Positions 39,323 to 52,000 of a DNA stretch of 64,000 bases are shown here, one piece after another. The DNA comes from Chytriomyces cf. hyalinus JEL632 (lineage: Eukaryota; Chytridiomycota; Chytridiomycetes; Chytridiales; Chytriomycetaceae), in assembly GCA_025435555.1 (NCBI GenBank), contig JAIWWG010000016.1, positions 186,001 through 250,000 of the forward strand. Reading direction: 5' to 3'. The notes below the pieces were generated by a model that worked only from the letters and a program-made list of their open reading frames with translations, was not told the origin of the DNA and did no database searches. The position numbers and the translations under genes were made by a program. Position 1 is the stretch's first letter. Each line of letters opens with the position of its first letter.

Positions 39323-41539
39323 ATGTCTTCAGCCTCAACCTCGCTCCTCGATCACCTTCGCGGACGCAATGGCACTCTCGAAGGGATCAAGAACATTCTA
39401 CTGGCATACACAGTATACAAATACGGCAAATACGCGCTCGCTTACATACGCGTGAAGGGCGTGCAAGGAGCGATTGTGGCGATGTTCAAGCAGCTTCTGC
39501 AGGTATCCTTTCTGTTCTTTCGATTGTTTCTGGCACAGTCGGTGCAGGCAATGAAACTCACGCTTTCTGCCTCCATGTCTCCCTGCCTCATCGTTCTCAC
39601 CGATCCAACTTGCGTTGTTGAAATGAAAGGTGTCAATCACCATTGCCCGCCGCTTCGTGCCAGGCGCCAACGCGGCCATTGCCTCACAAATCGAAAAGAA
39701 CGTCACTTCTCTGCAGAAGAAACTCATGGGCGACGTGCCAGACCATCTCAAGCAGCACGCCTTACCGTTGAAAGGACTGCCCGCTTCTGCTGTCGTGACA
39801 GAGCTCAAGCGACTCAAAGCAACAGAGCACGTTGATTGGAAGGCAGGCAAGATCAGTGGAGCTGTCTACCACGGTGGAGAGGACGTCAACAAATTGGTCA
39901 CGGAGGCATTTGGGATGTTTACAGTTGCGAACGTGAGTTGCTATGGATTTTTCGTTTGCTGATGCGTGAATCTGTTTTGTTCACACGCAATTTCGAATTG
40001 GGAACAAAAGCCACTGCATCCGGAACTGTTTCCAGGCGTGAGGCAAATGGAGGCCGAAGTTGTGTCTATGCTGCTGAGAATGTACAACGCCCCGGATTCT
40101 GCATGTGGAAGCATGACTTCTGGAGGCACAGAGTCATTGTTGATGGGTGAGGAAAACAGCCTGAAAAAGGGCATCGGATAATTCTAAAATTTTTCCGTTG
40201 CAGCGATCAAAACGTATCGCGACATGGCCCGCGACTTGCGAGGCGTTACTGAGCCAGAGCTGTAAGCTTTTCAGTTGAACTGCTGATGAGTAGCGATAAA
40301 TCCTGACAACTTTACAGGATTGCGCCTGTCACTGTGCACACTGCCGTTGACAAGGGTGCCGCGTACTTTGGCATTAAGCTGATCCATATCCCAGTCGACC
40401 CTGCTACGGGCCAAGTGAACATGGCAAAAGTGGCAAATGCAATCAACGGAAACACCGTCATGGTAACTTGGCCATACTTATTAAAAAAGAATGTTGACCA
40501 AAGGCATTTCCCGGTATGCTCAGATTGTTGGTTCTGCTCCAAACTACCCACATGGAATTGTCGACCCCATCCCAGAACTTTCTGCATTGGCAGTAAAATA
40601 CAAGATTCCATTGCATGTGGATGCCTGCTTGGGCGGTTTTATCGTCCCGTTTGCAGAGAAAGCTGGGTTCCCACTTCCATTCCACGTTGACTTCCGTGTC
40701 GAGGGCGTCACGTCTATTTCAGCCGATACACACAAATATGGCTTTGCTCCAAAAGGTAAGAAATTGATTCCAAAAAGAAAGTTGTCATCTCGACTCTTCC
40801 TCATTTCTTGCATTAAAACACGACAGGCTCAAGTGTTATCATGTACAGATCCAAAGAAATTCGAAACTATCAATATTTTATTACAACTGAATGGCCTGGT
40901 ACGTGAAAATGCAGTGACGCCGTCTTTCCTTTTTGCTGTGCATCTTACCGATGATATATCACATTCAGGTGGAGTGTACTGCTCTCCCACAATTGCTGGC
41001 TCGCGTCCTGGCGCTCTCGTTGCTGGTTGCTGGGCTGCAATGATGCATTTTGGAGAATCCGGCTACGTTGAAACAACGCGTCAGATTTTGACTGCTGCGA
41101 GATCTATTGCCGACGGGTATAATTGTAATACTTGCTCTCGCAATGCCTCTGAATCTCATCGAATGTTCATTATCGCAGAATCAAGTCTATCGAGCAACTT
41201 CAAGTTATTGGGCAGCCAAAACTTTCAGTTGTCGCGTTCAATTCCAAGTCTCCCAAAGTGAAGATTTACGCAGTTGCTGATATTCTTGACAAGCGCGGCT
41301 GGCACTTGAATGTACTTCAGAATCCTCCTGCGATTCATATTGCCTGCACGTATTTGAACGTAAGAGCGTCAAAAGTGCTTCTTACCGACCTGAAGGAGGC
41401 CATTGCAATGCTGCTGAAAGATCCGAGCTGCGGAAACGGAGATGTTGCGGCCATCTACGGAACCATGGCGAGCGTGCCAGACCGGACCGTAATCTCGGAC
41501 GTGTGCCGTGGTTTTCTTGATGCTCTGACTATGATGTAG
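39323..41539 (+). CDS. DPL1: Sphingosine-1-phosphate lyase
   Basis: Nine exons: 39323-39502, 39630-39932, 40011-40146, 40204-40261, 40318-40462, 40524-40755, 40827-40898, 40969-41116, 41179-41539 (544 aa, phases close). It is a PLP-dependent group II decarboxylase-like enzyme: [45 protein letters not shown] and the cofactor lysine in [20 protein letters not shown] (about residue 346). The N-terminal part includes a hydrophobic anchor ([20 protein letters not shown]). It cleaves phosphorylated long-chain bases to phosphoethanolamine and a fatty aldehyde at the ER, the only exit from sphingolipid metabolism. The first intron's acceptor (aaag at 39629) is weak but gives the expected frame. Confidence 0.93.
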
Positions 41540-41589
41540 TTACCGAAGTTAAACAGTCCGTTAGTCATCGTTTAAAAAACTAGGTTTTT

Positions 41590-41591
<2 letters not shown>

Positions 41592-41620
<29 letters not shown>
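41592..41620 (+). repeat. (GT)n microsatellite
   Basis: 29 bp of uninterrupted GT dinucleotides in the 130-bp gap between DPL1 and the mitochondrial carrier gene, about 50 bp upstream of the carrier ATG. It may vary in length between strains. Confidence 0.95.
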
Positions 41621-41624
<4 letters not shown>

Positions 41625-41669
41625 TCAAATGGAGATCAATTTCTTCCCATTGAAAGAATTTCGGGAGAA

Positions 41670-42902
41670 ATGAGCCACAACGCAACGCACGACCTACTTG
41701 CAGGGCTTCTCTGCGGCGGCCTCGCGAACCTCGTTCCTTCCGTGCGTGAGTGAGAATGATGGGCCCTCATTTCTGCACTGACAAAAGCTGCGACATGCCA
41801 GTCACGAACCCCTTTGATGTGCTCAAGATTAGACTACAATGCCAGCCGGAACCCGCAACAGGGGCGGATCGTATCTACAAATCATTCTCACATGCATCTA
41901 CACGGATCCTCCATGAAGAGGGTTTCAGAGGTGAGGTGTAACCATCTCTATCAAGAGTTTGGTCTGGCATCTCACTATTTGTTGCACTTTCTGCCTGCAA
42001 ATTAAGGTCTGATCTTGCCGGGCATGGTTGCAACCTGCCTTCGAGAACTATCCTATTCATCGCTACGGTTCGGTCTCTATCAACCTGTCAAAGGGACGCT
42101 GCATCGGCTCTTCTTGGATTCTTCACGCGGTGGTAACGAAACTCTCGCAAAAGGAGGGGAGCCGTTTTTCGTCAAGCTAGCGTCTGCAATGATGATTGGA
42201 TGCGTTGGATCTTCCTTGGCCAGTCCGACCGTGAGTTTTATCGGATGTTATTTTAATGATCTTCCTGCGCTCAATTTCCTCTCATCCGCGTACATGAAAC
42301 GAAAGCCTTGTGGTGCTCCACTGACACTCTTGTTTATATCTGTCTAGGATCTGGTTAAAATTCGATTGCAGCGCGAGGCGGGCCGTGTGGGTAGCGACGG
42401 GCTGTACGTGTCCGGATTGAACCGGGGCCTGCCTCCTTCCTACAACAACACATTCCAAGCCTTTTACAAAATTGTTCAAACCGAGTCATTTTGGGGTCTG
42501 TACAAAGGAGTGCAGGCAACCGCGATCCGTGCGTCGTTAGTCACCGGTGCGCAATTGTCGAGTTACGATGAAACGAAATACGTGCTCAAAAAGTACGGTT
42601 GGATGAACGAAGGATTTCCATTGCATTTTGTGGCGTCTATTGTGGCTGGCCTGTGTGCGACTACTGCTGGGGCGCCCGCGGATATCATCAAGACAAGACT
42701 GCTGAGCCAGCAAGTGGGCCCGTCTGGGTTGCCAATGTACGGTGGATTCGTGGACTGTTTTTGGAGTATGGTCAGGACAGAAGGAGCGCGAAGTTTGTTT
42801 CGCGGTTGGTTGCCCAGTTATATGCGCATTGCTCCGCATTTTGTCATAAGCTTGCCTCTGTATGAACAGTTGCGCAAGGGTTTTGGGTTAGGCGCCATGT
42901 AA
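41670..42902 (+). CDS. Mitochondrial carrier family protein
   Basis: Four exons: 41670-41745, 41802-41930, 42007-42230, 42348-42902 (327 aa). The three carrier repeats carry the signature P-x-[DE]-x-x-[KR]: NPFDVLKIRLQ, SPTDLVKIRLQ and APADIIKTRLL, with matching GFRGLILPGMVATCLRE, FWGLYKGVQATAIRA and LFRGWLPSYMRIAPH second halves. This is a six-helix inner-membrane transporter. The RELSYSSLRFGLYQPVK segment resembles the UCP/KMCP/dicarboxylate branch, so an organic acid or similar anion is the likely substrate; this is only an inference. The first intron uses gtgagt at 41746 rather than the overlapping gtgcgt at 41742; only the former keeps the NPFDVLK frame. Confidence 0.88.
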
Positions 42903-43013
42903 TGCTGCTGAAAAATAATACACCAAATTTCAAACACAAGTCGACAGTTAAAAAAATTTACTGGTTTTATTACCCAAGGGCCCGTTTCTCATGCCGAAAA
43001 ACATAAATAAATA

Positions 43014-46000
43014 CTATGCAGTCGCTTCTATTGTCGCTGCGTTTTTAGCTGGCGTAAATACGGCGTGGGCGCATTGATTTCGGACATTGTCCAAATCTTC
43101 ATTCGAAAACCCGTCCTTCGACATTAGTTTGAACCCCAACTTCGCAAATTCGATATTCCCATGATTTGTTGCAGCGCAGATGAAAGTGGTGAAGGACTCA
43201 AGACTTCGCCGATTTGCAGCATTCTTGTTAGTGCCAGGTGACATTGCCTGGAGAACTTTCCAAGCGCGTCCAACTTGCCCATTATTCACAAAATGCCTGA
43301 TGAGAGTGTGTCCAACTTCTGGAGAGGATGGAAAGCCATCCTTTTCTGTATTGAGTAAAATGTAAGCAATCAACATGCGAAAAACTTGTCGACCGGACTC
43401 AACTGTAGTGGTTAACACAAATATCGACCAGCTTTCCAACGAACTCCTCCTCCGCTCCTTCCAACTGCAAAATCAGAAGCTTCTCAACTTGCGCCAAGGG
43501 AAGATACTGTGAAGCCCTCTTCCTGAGAAGAAATGGAGCTTCACAAGCCTGTCCTAACACTTCTATATCCTCCTTCTTCAGGTCCGAGAGACTAAACTGA
43601 GACAGAAATCGCTCTAGGCTCGTGACGGGAATGACGAACTTCACGCGTATCATACTCTTCATTAATTGTACAGCCCCGCGCAAGTCGTTTCGATTAATAT
43701 GCGCGTCCAGTAATATCTGAAACGTGCTTGGTACTATAAACATTCTCTTTTTTCGAATCGAGCCCCAGACTGTAGTCGCACTGTCGAACGACCCCTTTTC
43801 AATCATGAGCTCAAGAATTGGGTCAAACCAACTGCTGTCCATCGATTCAATTGGCGTTATGGTGGGCGGCGCCTTTCGTTGGGGTAAAGGAGACAGTGGA
43901 GTCATGACAGCGCGTTTCATTGCGTCGCTAAGGATTCTTTTGGTCGCAGTATAGTCGCCGGTATGAGCAAGAGCTTGCAAGAGTTCTTTATGAACGCTTG
44001 GCCGCGGTGCAAGCTCTGCCCGCTCTAAAACAGAATACAGTCGCAAAGCAGCAGAGGGATTCCCGGATGTTGCGAAATAAGAGATAAAGTCAGACAAAAG
44101 AGACGCACTCTCGCTTTTTGGAACGTTGCGCAACGCAGTGGGTTGAAGATCCATGAGAGACAAGCACCGTTCGACAAGAGAATTGACATCGGTGATAGTC
44201 ACTTTTTTTGATGCCGGCGAAGTGTCATTCGCCAAAGTTGAGGCTATCGATAGTAACTTTCTCAAACGGCGAGGTTCAGGGTACGTTTGGCAGGTGTCCA
44301 GGATGCGTAACGCCGTTTCTAACGACTTTTCCAGATTCTCACATCGAAGCCACCCCCCCAAAACCACATCCAAGATTTGCGACGACCATTTTGCAGGTGA
44401 GTGGGTGGTCTTCGAGCGTTTTAACCAATCTTCGGCAAATTCGGCACCAGCGTCAACACGATTCGTCGAGAACAATGTATTGACCAGACTTGAAATGGCA
44501 TTTAATTTAAGATTCTCTGGCCACTTTTTGCAAATGGCTAAGGCCTCATCGGTTCTTCCCTGTCGAGTGAGAGCTTGAACGCGTTGACTTGTCATTCGTA
44601 TTTTGAGCTCCCTCTTCCTCTCTGCACGATGCTCGGGGCCAGTCAGTACTCCGATATACCGCATTTTCTTGCACCAATCTGCAAGCGCTTTCGCATTGTT
44701 CCACCTTTCAAGCTTCTGAATAACCAGGTGACAAATGGATTCTGTCATAGGAAGTCCCCGCCTCAAAAAGTCATCCAATAACCGCTCCAAGTGATCGCGG
44801 TGCCATGCAAGATCGAGCAGCGTCTCAAAGTCCAGAACGTCAAGGTTTTGGCTGGCTGAGACTCCCCCAGATACTTCGACGTGATCCAAGTAAATCTGAA
44901 CAATATCATTCTTCAATTGTCTTTCGACTCGTGTACTCCCGTGACCCAATGTCGCCCTCAGGATTTTGCAGGCAGATGAGAAATCACCTGAAGCAACAGC
45001 ACGACTTACGGCCATGCTGCAAAGTCGCTGCTGGGCACGCGTTCCCAATGCTTTCACATTTACGAGCTCGATCGCATCCATGGTATGAGAGGAAAAGGGG
45101 CCGTCCAAGTTCGATTGCGATGGGGAGGATATTGATGGAAACTTGACAATGTATTCCAAAAACTTTGGAAGCGGGGGGGATGTGCTGTGGCGATTTCGGC
45201 GAACAAGATCAAATGCCATTCTTGCCGCAGAAACATCTTTTTGGTTAAAAAGTTTCCACAGTCCAAACTCGCTTAGAACCAGGGAACTTGGATTTCGCGT
45301 TGTTGGACTGGTTGGAAACAGGTTCGCCATAAAATCTTCATCCCTAAGGTTCACCGCAGCATCAAACGCGACGTCTCGAATTGAATCGTTTAAAGCAGGT
45401 AACTGCCCAGACTTATCGGAAGATAACCGGTTATACCAGTCCAAAACGAGCTGGTATTTTCCTTTGTCCAGAAGGGCCTTCAAAAAGGTGGACATATGCG
45501 CCGAGGTCAATGAAACATTGTCTTGTGCCATAACGTGCGACATAACAGTGAGAGCCTCCGGTATTTCATCACATGCAACCAGGGCAGTAATGATACTGTT
45601 ATAAACGGTATCATCCGTTGGCTCCGCTGATTTTCGATACAAGTTGAACCACTTTTGGGCATCGGCAGGATTTTTGTTACAACTGTTGGTTAAGGAAGAG
45701 GATCAGCTGTAATTAAAGGCAATAAGACTGAGGAGTGCCGGCAATACCCATGCGCTGTGATCATGTGCGAATAAGTTTGTGTGTTTGGTGCAATTTGCCT
45801 CTCATCCATCATAACCTGAAGGGCACTCATAGCATCACTGACGCAACCGCGAATAGCGAAAGATCGAATGAGGGTGTTGTGGGCATGCACATTGGTGTTG
45901 GGACCAAGCAATGAAAACACAGTGGATATCCTCGATCGGTATGCGAGATCGGATGTCATTTTATGGATCGCACCAAGGTCTGCGAGAGTGTGAACGCCAA

Positions 46001-46614
46001 TTGTGGTCAAGAAAAGCGGGTCCACTTCCAGATTTGCTTTGACGTGTTCAAGCCAAGCCACATCCGTCCATCTCATTCTCATTTTAGACGACATAAATCC
46101 GGCTGTGGGAGCGAGGAGGGATGCAGGTGACAAGGGAGAATCTGAAGACGCCGATGATGAAGGGGATGATGGAGAAGTGTTCTGAGAATCTGAGTACGAA
46201 TGCAGCACGGGCATGATCCGCTTCGCCTCGTTCGACACTGCCACCGCCGCGGCATCTTCGTCGCCTAGCAGTGCCAACAGTCTCTGCAGGTGCAGATGAG
46301 GTTGTGGCCGCTCAGTCATCTGACGCCAATTCGTAACAAACGTGGGATCCACAAACAGGCCCGCACGGCATGTTACGCATCTGTCTGCCGCGACAGACAA
46401 TTCTATTTGTACCGCAGCGAACTCCGCCTCAGAACCTGCTTGTTTCAAGGATTCGCGGGTGGGTTCGTGGCAAGAGCGTTAGATATCCTCTGCGCCAATC
46501 CCTTCTTTCTCATTCCGTCAGAACTCAACTAAATTCGCTTCTTCCAGCGCTGAACCGACGGATTGCTCCCGCCCACCTGCTGGTTGCAGTCCTTGCCGCT
46601 TCAAAGATGGACAT
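43014..46614 (-). CDS. Large PPR-like mitochondrial protein
   Basis: Exons complement 46614-46530, 46435-45748, 45682-43441, 43397-43014 (1132 aa). The start MSIFEAARTATSRWAGAIRR is a good mitochondrial presequence. PPR-like helix pairs recur: VHAHNTLIRSFAIRGCVSDA, NTQTYSHMITAHG, DDTVYNSIITALVACDEIPE, STFQILLDAHINRNDLRGA, HTLIRHFVNNGQVGRAWKV. Repeats are degenerate, as in many fungal PPR proteins. Probable role is mitochondrial RNA expression; target unknown. Exon 1 to 2 can use acceptors aag (46439) or cag (46436), both in frame. The last intron (43398-43440) is only 43 nt with donor gttgga and branch ttaac, and is the least certain junction. Confidence 0.78.
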
Positions 46615-46665
46615 TCATTCGTTGGATTCGAAAAAGTAAAGACCAACGAAAAGAAGTAAAATGTC

Positions 46666-48957
46666 TTATTCTACAACACACACCGCGGAATCTCGCACAT
46701 CTGAAAGACCCTCCTTCCGACCAGCTGGGCCTGACACGTTATCTAAGCTTTTACCCAAACTGGTGACCTCCGCTGCGGCTGCCGTCGTTCCAGATTTTCC
46801 AATTGGCGGTAGAAGTATCTTTCTCGACATCGCTGCAGCTGCGAGTGATATTGGAATGATAGGCGCTGAAGTATCTGAGGTGGTGCTGATGGTGGGAGTT
46901 GGTAGGGGCGTTGGTGAGGTTTTACTTTTGGGAATAATTTCCGCCGATGGCAACTTGTACTCGTCCAAGCCAGTGTCATCAGTTCTTTTTGGTTGCAATT
47001 CATTCGGCTGCTTTTCGTCCATTGTACTTTCGACATCGATTGACTGGCATACCGCATCCACGGCGCCAGTCTTGTCAACTTGACGTTGCTTCCGCTGAAT
47101 CTGATGTTGCTGGCTCTGTGGAATCTGCTTTCTTTTTGTCTTGCCCGATGCTTTTGGGCGCGGCGACCGTTTCACAGTGCCTGAGAGTGCTTCAGGGCGA
47201 GGTGGTGGAAGTGGGAATAGCGACTCGTGTTTACCTTGTTCCTTACGGGGCGACTCTCCAGCAGCGCCTACTTGTTGGTTCAGACCTTGGATTGGAGAAT
47301 CTGGTTCCATCGTGGGAGTTTGTGCACTCAGATTGTCCTCGTCGTTGAGAACAACTGCTCCGTCACGAATGTCTGTGCTGGTATTTTCTTCCGTGGTTGC
47401 CGAATCAACTGTGTCCTTTCTGACGGTCGGCATGGGAGTGGCACACGAAACTAAATCCTCTGATTCATGCGAAAGTGGTTCTGTATTGACAGAAATCGAT
47501 GAGTCCCGTTCATTCGGAAAGCAGAGTTGTGTTTCTGCTTGTTGTACATCTGCTGGAATAGCCGCAGTGGCAGCGGTGGTATCTTTTCGTTGTTCGGCGG
47601 CTTGCATAGATGACACGCGTTCTCCAGGCGCCAAAGTAGCTTTCAGTCTCGCTGCTTCAACACGCTTTCTCTGTTCCTCCTTTTCTCGATCCCAAGCAAT
47701 TCGTTGCTGCGCCATATCCTGCTCAATTCGCGCCGACAGCGTTGGAAGCATAGAGTGAACTTTTTCAAGGGTCCATAAAAATGCTGGAAGATACATCAGT
47801 CAATGAATCGACTTGTTGGTTGGGGTTGCTTTCAAAACGAAATCCGCCGTACCGCTCATGATATTTGCGTCGCAGACTTGCCGAGGCAGCAGGAGGAAGC
47901 GAGAAATACTCTGAATTGATGCTGTACATGGCTGTATCAAAATCGAGTTTCCCAAAATTCCGGCATTTCCTATCAGCTTCAGAATTGGGGGATCGGGCTC
48001 TTGGGACATGTGGCGGCACATCGTGTCTGTGAGATCCATCAAGTTCAGCCGAACGACAATATTGTCTATTTCTTTTGTCGACAAATCATTATCTTGCTTA
48101 TTGACAAGACTATGGGTCGATTATTTATATTGTGTGGCTATCACAAAAAAAAGAGCAGCTCACATTGTGAGGGGTTTTCCTTGCATCCGTGGATCCAGAT
48201 AAAGTAGGCGCAAAGCCTCAGCAGCTTCCTCAAACCTGGACGGATCTGCTCCATCAACCACGAATATGCAAGCGTGTGCCTACAGTAGGAATTAGATGGG
48301 GAAGATGGCGGAATAAAACGCGTACTTCTGCTAAATAATTCTTCCAGATATTTCTGATCTTTGATGAGCCACCGACATCATATAATATAGCCTGGGTGTT
48401 TGGAACTCTTTTGTAGCGAGACAAATATCTGAGGCCCATTCGCGGCTTGATATCCAGTTTTTGAGTCGTAAATCCCCAGCTTGCTTTGGGAGCATGTCCG
48501 TTTTCTGTTTATCGAAAATATTTAACGACGACCGACGAATGAATAAGGACTAACCTCCCTTAAGCCTCATGAAAACGGTTGATTTTCCAGCATTATCGAG
48601 CCCAAAGATGCAAACAACCACGGGATTGAAAAATGCATCGGAAACCTTTCGTCTTGCCGTCCTTTCAGCTCTTGAGTTCGGCAAAACGGGGGCTATTGTC
48701 CAAGATTTAGCGTCTGAAAACACAGCCTGATACGCACTCCGGTCTCGAGCATGAGCGGGATTCAGATTGGACAGGGCTCGGGTAAAGCGTGCCCATGTCG
48801 AGACTGCTCGGGCCGTTTGATGTGTTGTAGACGCGTTTCCCGCTGCAGTTGAAGATGCGGGCGACGGAGAAGATATGGAACTACGCATATTGTGGCGGAG
48901 CGTCGTTATGGGAAGCGGGGTCATATGTTGTGGCGGCGTTGGTTGCGAAGAGTACAT
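46666..48957 (-). CDS. ARL13: ARL13-type ciliary small GTPase
   Basis: Five exons: complement 48957-48555, 48504-48326, 48279-48164, 48109-47853, 47783-46666 (690 aa). GTPase motifs: G1 GLDNAGKST, G3 YDVGGSSKIRNIWKNYLAE, G4 NKQD, G5 region QPCTAS. The long C-terminal part follows the ARL13 plan: FLWTLEKVHSMLPTLSARIE, then a charged coiled coil (MAQQRIAWDREKEEQRKRVE) and a low-complexity tail. ARL13B proteins act in the cilium or flagellum as exchange factors for ARL3. Its presence argues for a zoospore-forming organism. Odd: G3 has Ser where Gln is usual (DVGGSSK), and the GTPase fold is preceded by about 110 Ser/Thr/Pro/Arg residues with no obvious N-terminal palmitoylation cluster. The stop lies 51 bp upstream of the PPR start. 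Confidence 0.85.
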
Positions 48958-49031
48958 TTCCTGACAAACTTCTTCGAGTGTGGAAAGGTCAAATGCGATA
49001 AATAAATATTGCTCTTGCAAAAAGTTGGCAA
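48958..49031. promoter_or_regulatory. 74-bp divergent promoter, ARL13-like / PAT1
   Basis: 74 bp separate the two start codons. It contains an AT-rich taaataaatatt element at about 48996-49007 that could serve as TATA for either gene. Confidence 0.4.
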
Positions 49032-52000
49032 ATGTCTTTCTTCGGGTTTGACGCATCGAAACCCGTGCGAGGCAATGAACGCGCCGGTGCTGCAAATGAC
49101 GGAGGCGGCGAAAATGAGGGCATAGGTGGACTTGATGGAGCGGGGATGGACGGGCTTGACGGGTCCCGACTGGACTCGCTTCTCGAAGAGCGGTTCAAGT
49201 ACGGCACCTACGGCGGAGAACAAAGTGACGACGTGGATGGCCTTCTGCTGGAAGACAATGATGACTTGAACGATGAGACATTTGGAGGGTCTGGGGCTGA
49301 CGTTGGTTTGTGTTCTGTTCGATTTCGGGCCTTTTTCACTTTCTGCTCACCCCATTTCTATTTCTCTTTTCTTCTTTTCCAACATGCCTCAAATGTATCC
49401 TCAAACTATGATTGTTATGCTCTGCGCACTCAGGCACCGACTTTGACTTTACGGCAGGGGCTTCCTTCCCCGTGGAGAGTGATGACTTCTTCGCATCAAC
49501 TTCCAAAAGTCCAAGTGAGTACCAGACCCCACATCCCCCTCATCGTGCACGCCTTCTTTTCGGTGGTACTGTTTGATCCAACGCGGTATCCTCCCTACGA
49601 GCTGGCGAAGATAAATACGAGCAGAGCGTTGCTTGGAGGCTTCAATCTGCTTTCGTTATTTGATAGCAAGCAGGGTGTTCAGAAATACCTGGACCCTCTC
49701 TAGAGTCAAACAAACATCTCCCCCGCGCTGCAATCATTGTGAACCGTTTCTAATTTTTTCCTCTTCCTCAGTCTCACCAGTGAAAGCTTCTGGCCATGCC
49801 GTCGGTCCTTCAGGCCCGAAAATGATGTCGTTGGAAGAAATCGAGGCTCAGATGATGTCGAATAGGCATCTCGCCCAGCCTCCACTGCAGCAGTCTCAGC
49901 ATTCGCAACCAATCTTCAACCAACAGTTCCAACCACCAGGCTTTGGGGGTCCACCACAGTTCAGACTGGCCAACAACCAATTTCCTTCTGCACCTCAAGC
50001 AGGCTTGTCCATCGGATCTCAGTTTGGAGATCGTCGCATTCTCAGTGTAACTGAGATCGAGGAAGGGTTACTCCAGCAAAAGCAACAGCAACAACATTTG
50101 CAGCAACATCTGTCGCATACTCAGCAGCCACTTCAAGTTAATCACATAGGCTCTGGTCCTCCTGGCCATCCTCAATTTCAACAGGGTCCTCCTGTAGGAT
50201 TTGCTCCTTTACAACACATGAACCAACCTGTCATGGGTCCACCTGGAATGATGGTGCCTTCAGGATCTCCTCCCCATCACCACCCAAACCTGCCTCAGTT
50301 CAACGGCCCCCCCATGGGCGGTCCTATGCTTCAAAATCAAATATTTCCTCCGTCGCAGCAATTTCAGCAGCCAGGCGCTCAACGGAGCTTTCACGGCTCG
50401 CCCATTCCCTTACATCCTCCAGTACCTGGTAACCAGCCGCTGAGCACTTCTAACCAGCAAAATCTTCCGCAAGACGAAATGCTACGGAACGCCCAACTGT
50501 ATGCACAACAACAGCATCAAATGCAAATGCAACAGCAACAGCAACGGGGAGGTGGTCGTGGTGAATACGGCGCAATGCGGTATAATAATGTTCAAGCGAT
50601 GAACAACCGCAAGAATGTCCTCATGCACACTGGATTTTCCTCGGAAGACAACCCACAGCGCGGGGCATCCGGGAAAGGACCTGGTGCATTTGATGGAGGT
50701 TGGAGCATGCAGAGTAATCGCACTCCTCGATGGGTAAATTTGCTTTGTTGTTCTCATAACCTTCATATTATTAATTCGTGTTTTAGATTCGATACGCCGA
50801 CAGCATGACTCAATACGAAAAAGAAACCATTGCAAAGATACAAATTGCGCAACTTGTCAGCGAAAGTCCGTTTCGGGACGACTTTTACTACCAAATTTAC
50901 AATTTGTTCAAGTCATCTGTCAGTGACGTCGGAATCGCGGGCGCAAACTGGCAGCAGACCGTCGTGAATCAAGGAAAAGATACCAGTGACATGCAAGCGC
51001 AAATGAAAAAGCTGATCGAAGGAAAGAAAATTAAACAGAAGGGAACGACACGTAAATACGTATTGTACTCTTCCATTTCGACATCTTTATTAATGGCGAA
51101 CATTGTTGTGACAGTGGCTTTGGAAGGAGCATTGGGAAAAATTTCGCTGACATCAGTCAAAAACCCACGACAACTGATTCAAATTAACCAAGCCGCGAAA
51201 GAAAACCATTCCGTGCCAACTTTCTCCCGTCTCACCCGCCGAAAAATTCTAAAATCCATTGAAAAAGTATACACGTGCATACTGAACTTGGAGCAACTAA
51301 AGCGCAAACCACCGACTGTTGGTGTTGACGACGAGGCTTGGTACGTCCAAATTGACTGCTGTTTCTGATTCCAAACGCCAACTCTCATTGTTTCGCAGGA
51401 ATACCGACAGTCAACAAAACATTGCGGAGCTGTGGGAAGAACTCAGCCTGAATGACAACATACCTTTCACGTAAGTTTATTCCCGACCTGAGCACCTCTC
51501 CGCCTTCTATAGAGACGTGTCGTTCAAACCTATACGGCATTTCTTCCTCGTTGGCGAATATGAATACGGGTGTCGAGTTGCCGGGGGTGACTTTACACTA
51601 TTTTGTTCACCGATGACAATAGGACTCAACTGATTGCTCAGTCGTTTCTTTTGATTTGATGAAACATACTTCCACTTACCCCTTTCCGCTATGATTCTTG
51701 ACTAACGCACTCATCAGGTTGCCGCATCCGTTTCCGTATTTCCTGTCATACTCAAAAGGCAAAAAGGCGTTTTCTCGTCTCGTGCCATACCTAACTCCTG
51801 ACCAAATGTTCGCTGCCTTGTCCACTCTCTTTTCGAGAGCAGAAAGTCTGGATGTGTGCAACATGCCTGCTGGATCCCAAGATGAGGCCATTGAATTATT
51901 TGCCTCCACGGTGGTGCCGACATTGGTTAGCTTTATTTCGGAAGTTCCTTTGCAAGTGGTGAACGCATTTTTGCGGATTCTGCTGGAACGGCACAACATG

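Noticed and set aside
49500-49703. C-terminal reading NTSRALLGGFNLLSLFDSKQ as part of PAT1 or of a mobile element protein
   Set aside because: It lies wholly in intron 2; the repeat copies do not share a long common open frame, so a coding element is not supported.
51052-51114. Insertion of 21 residues in the Pat1 C-terminal domain
   Set aside because: It is a 63-nt intron without stops; removal gives KGTTLALEGALGK as expected for the family.
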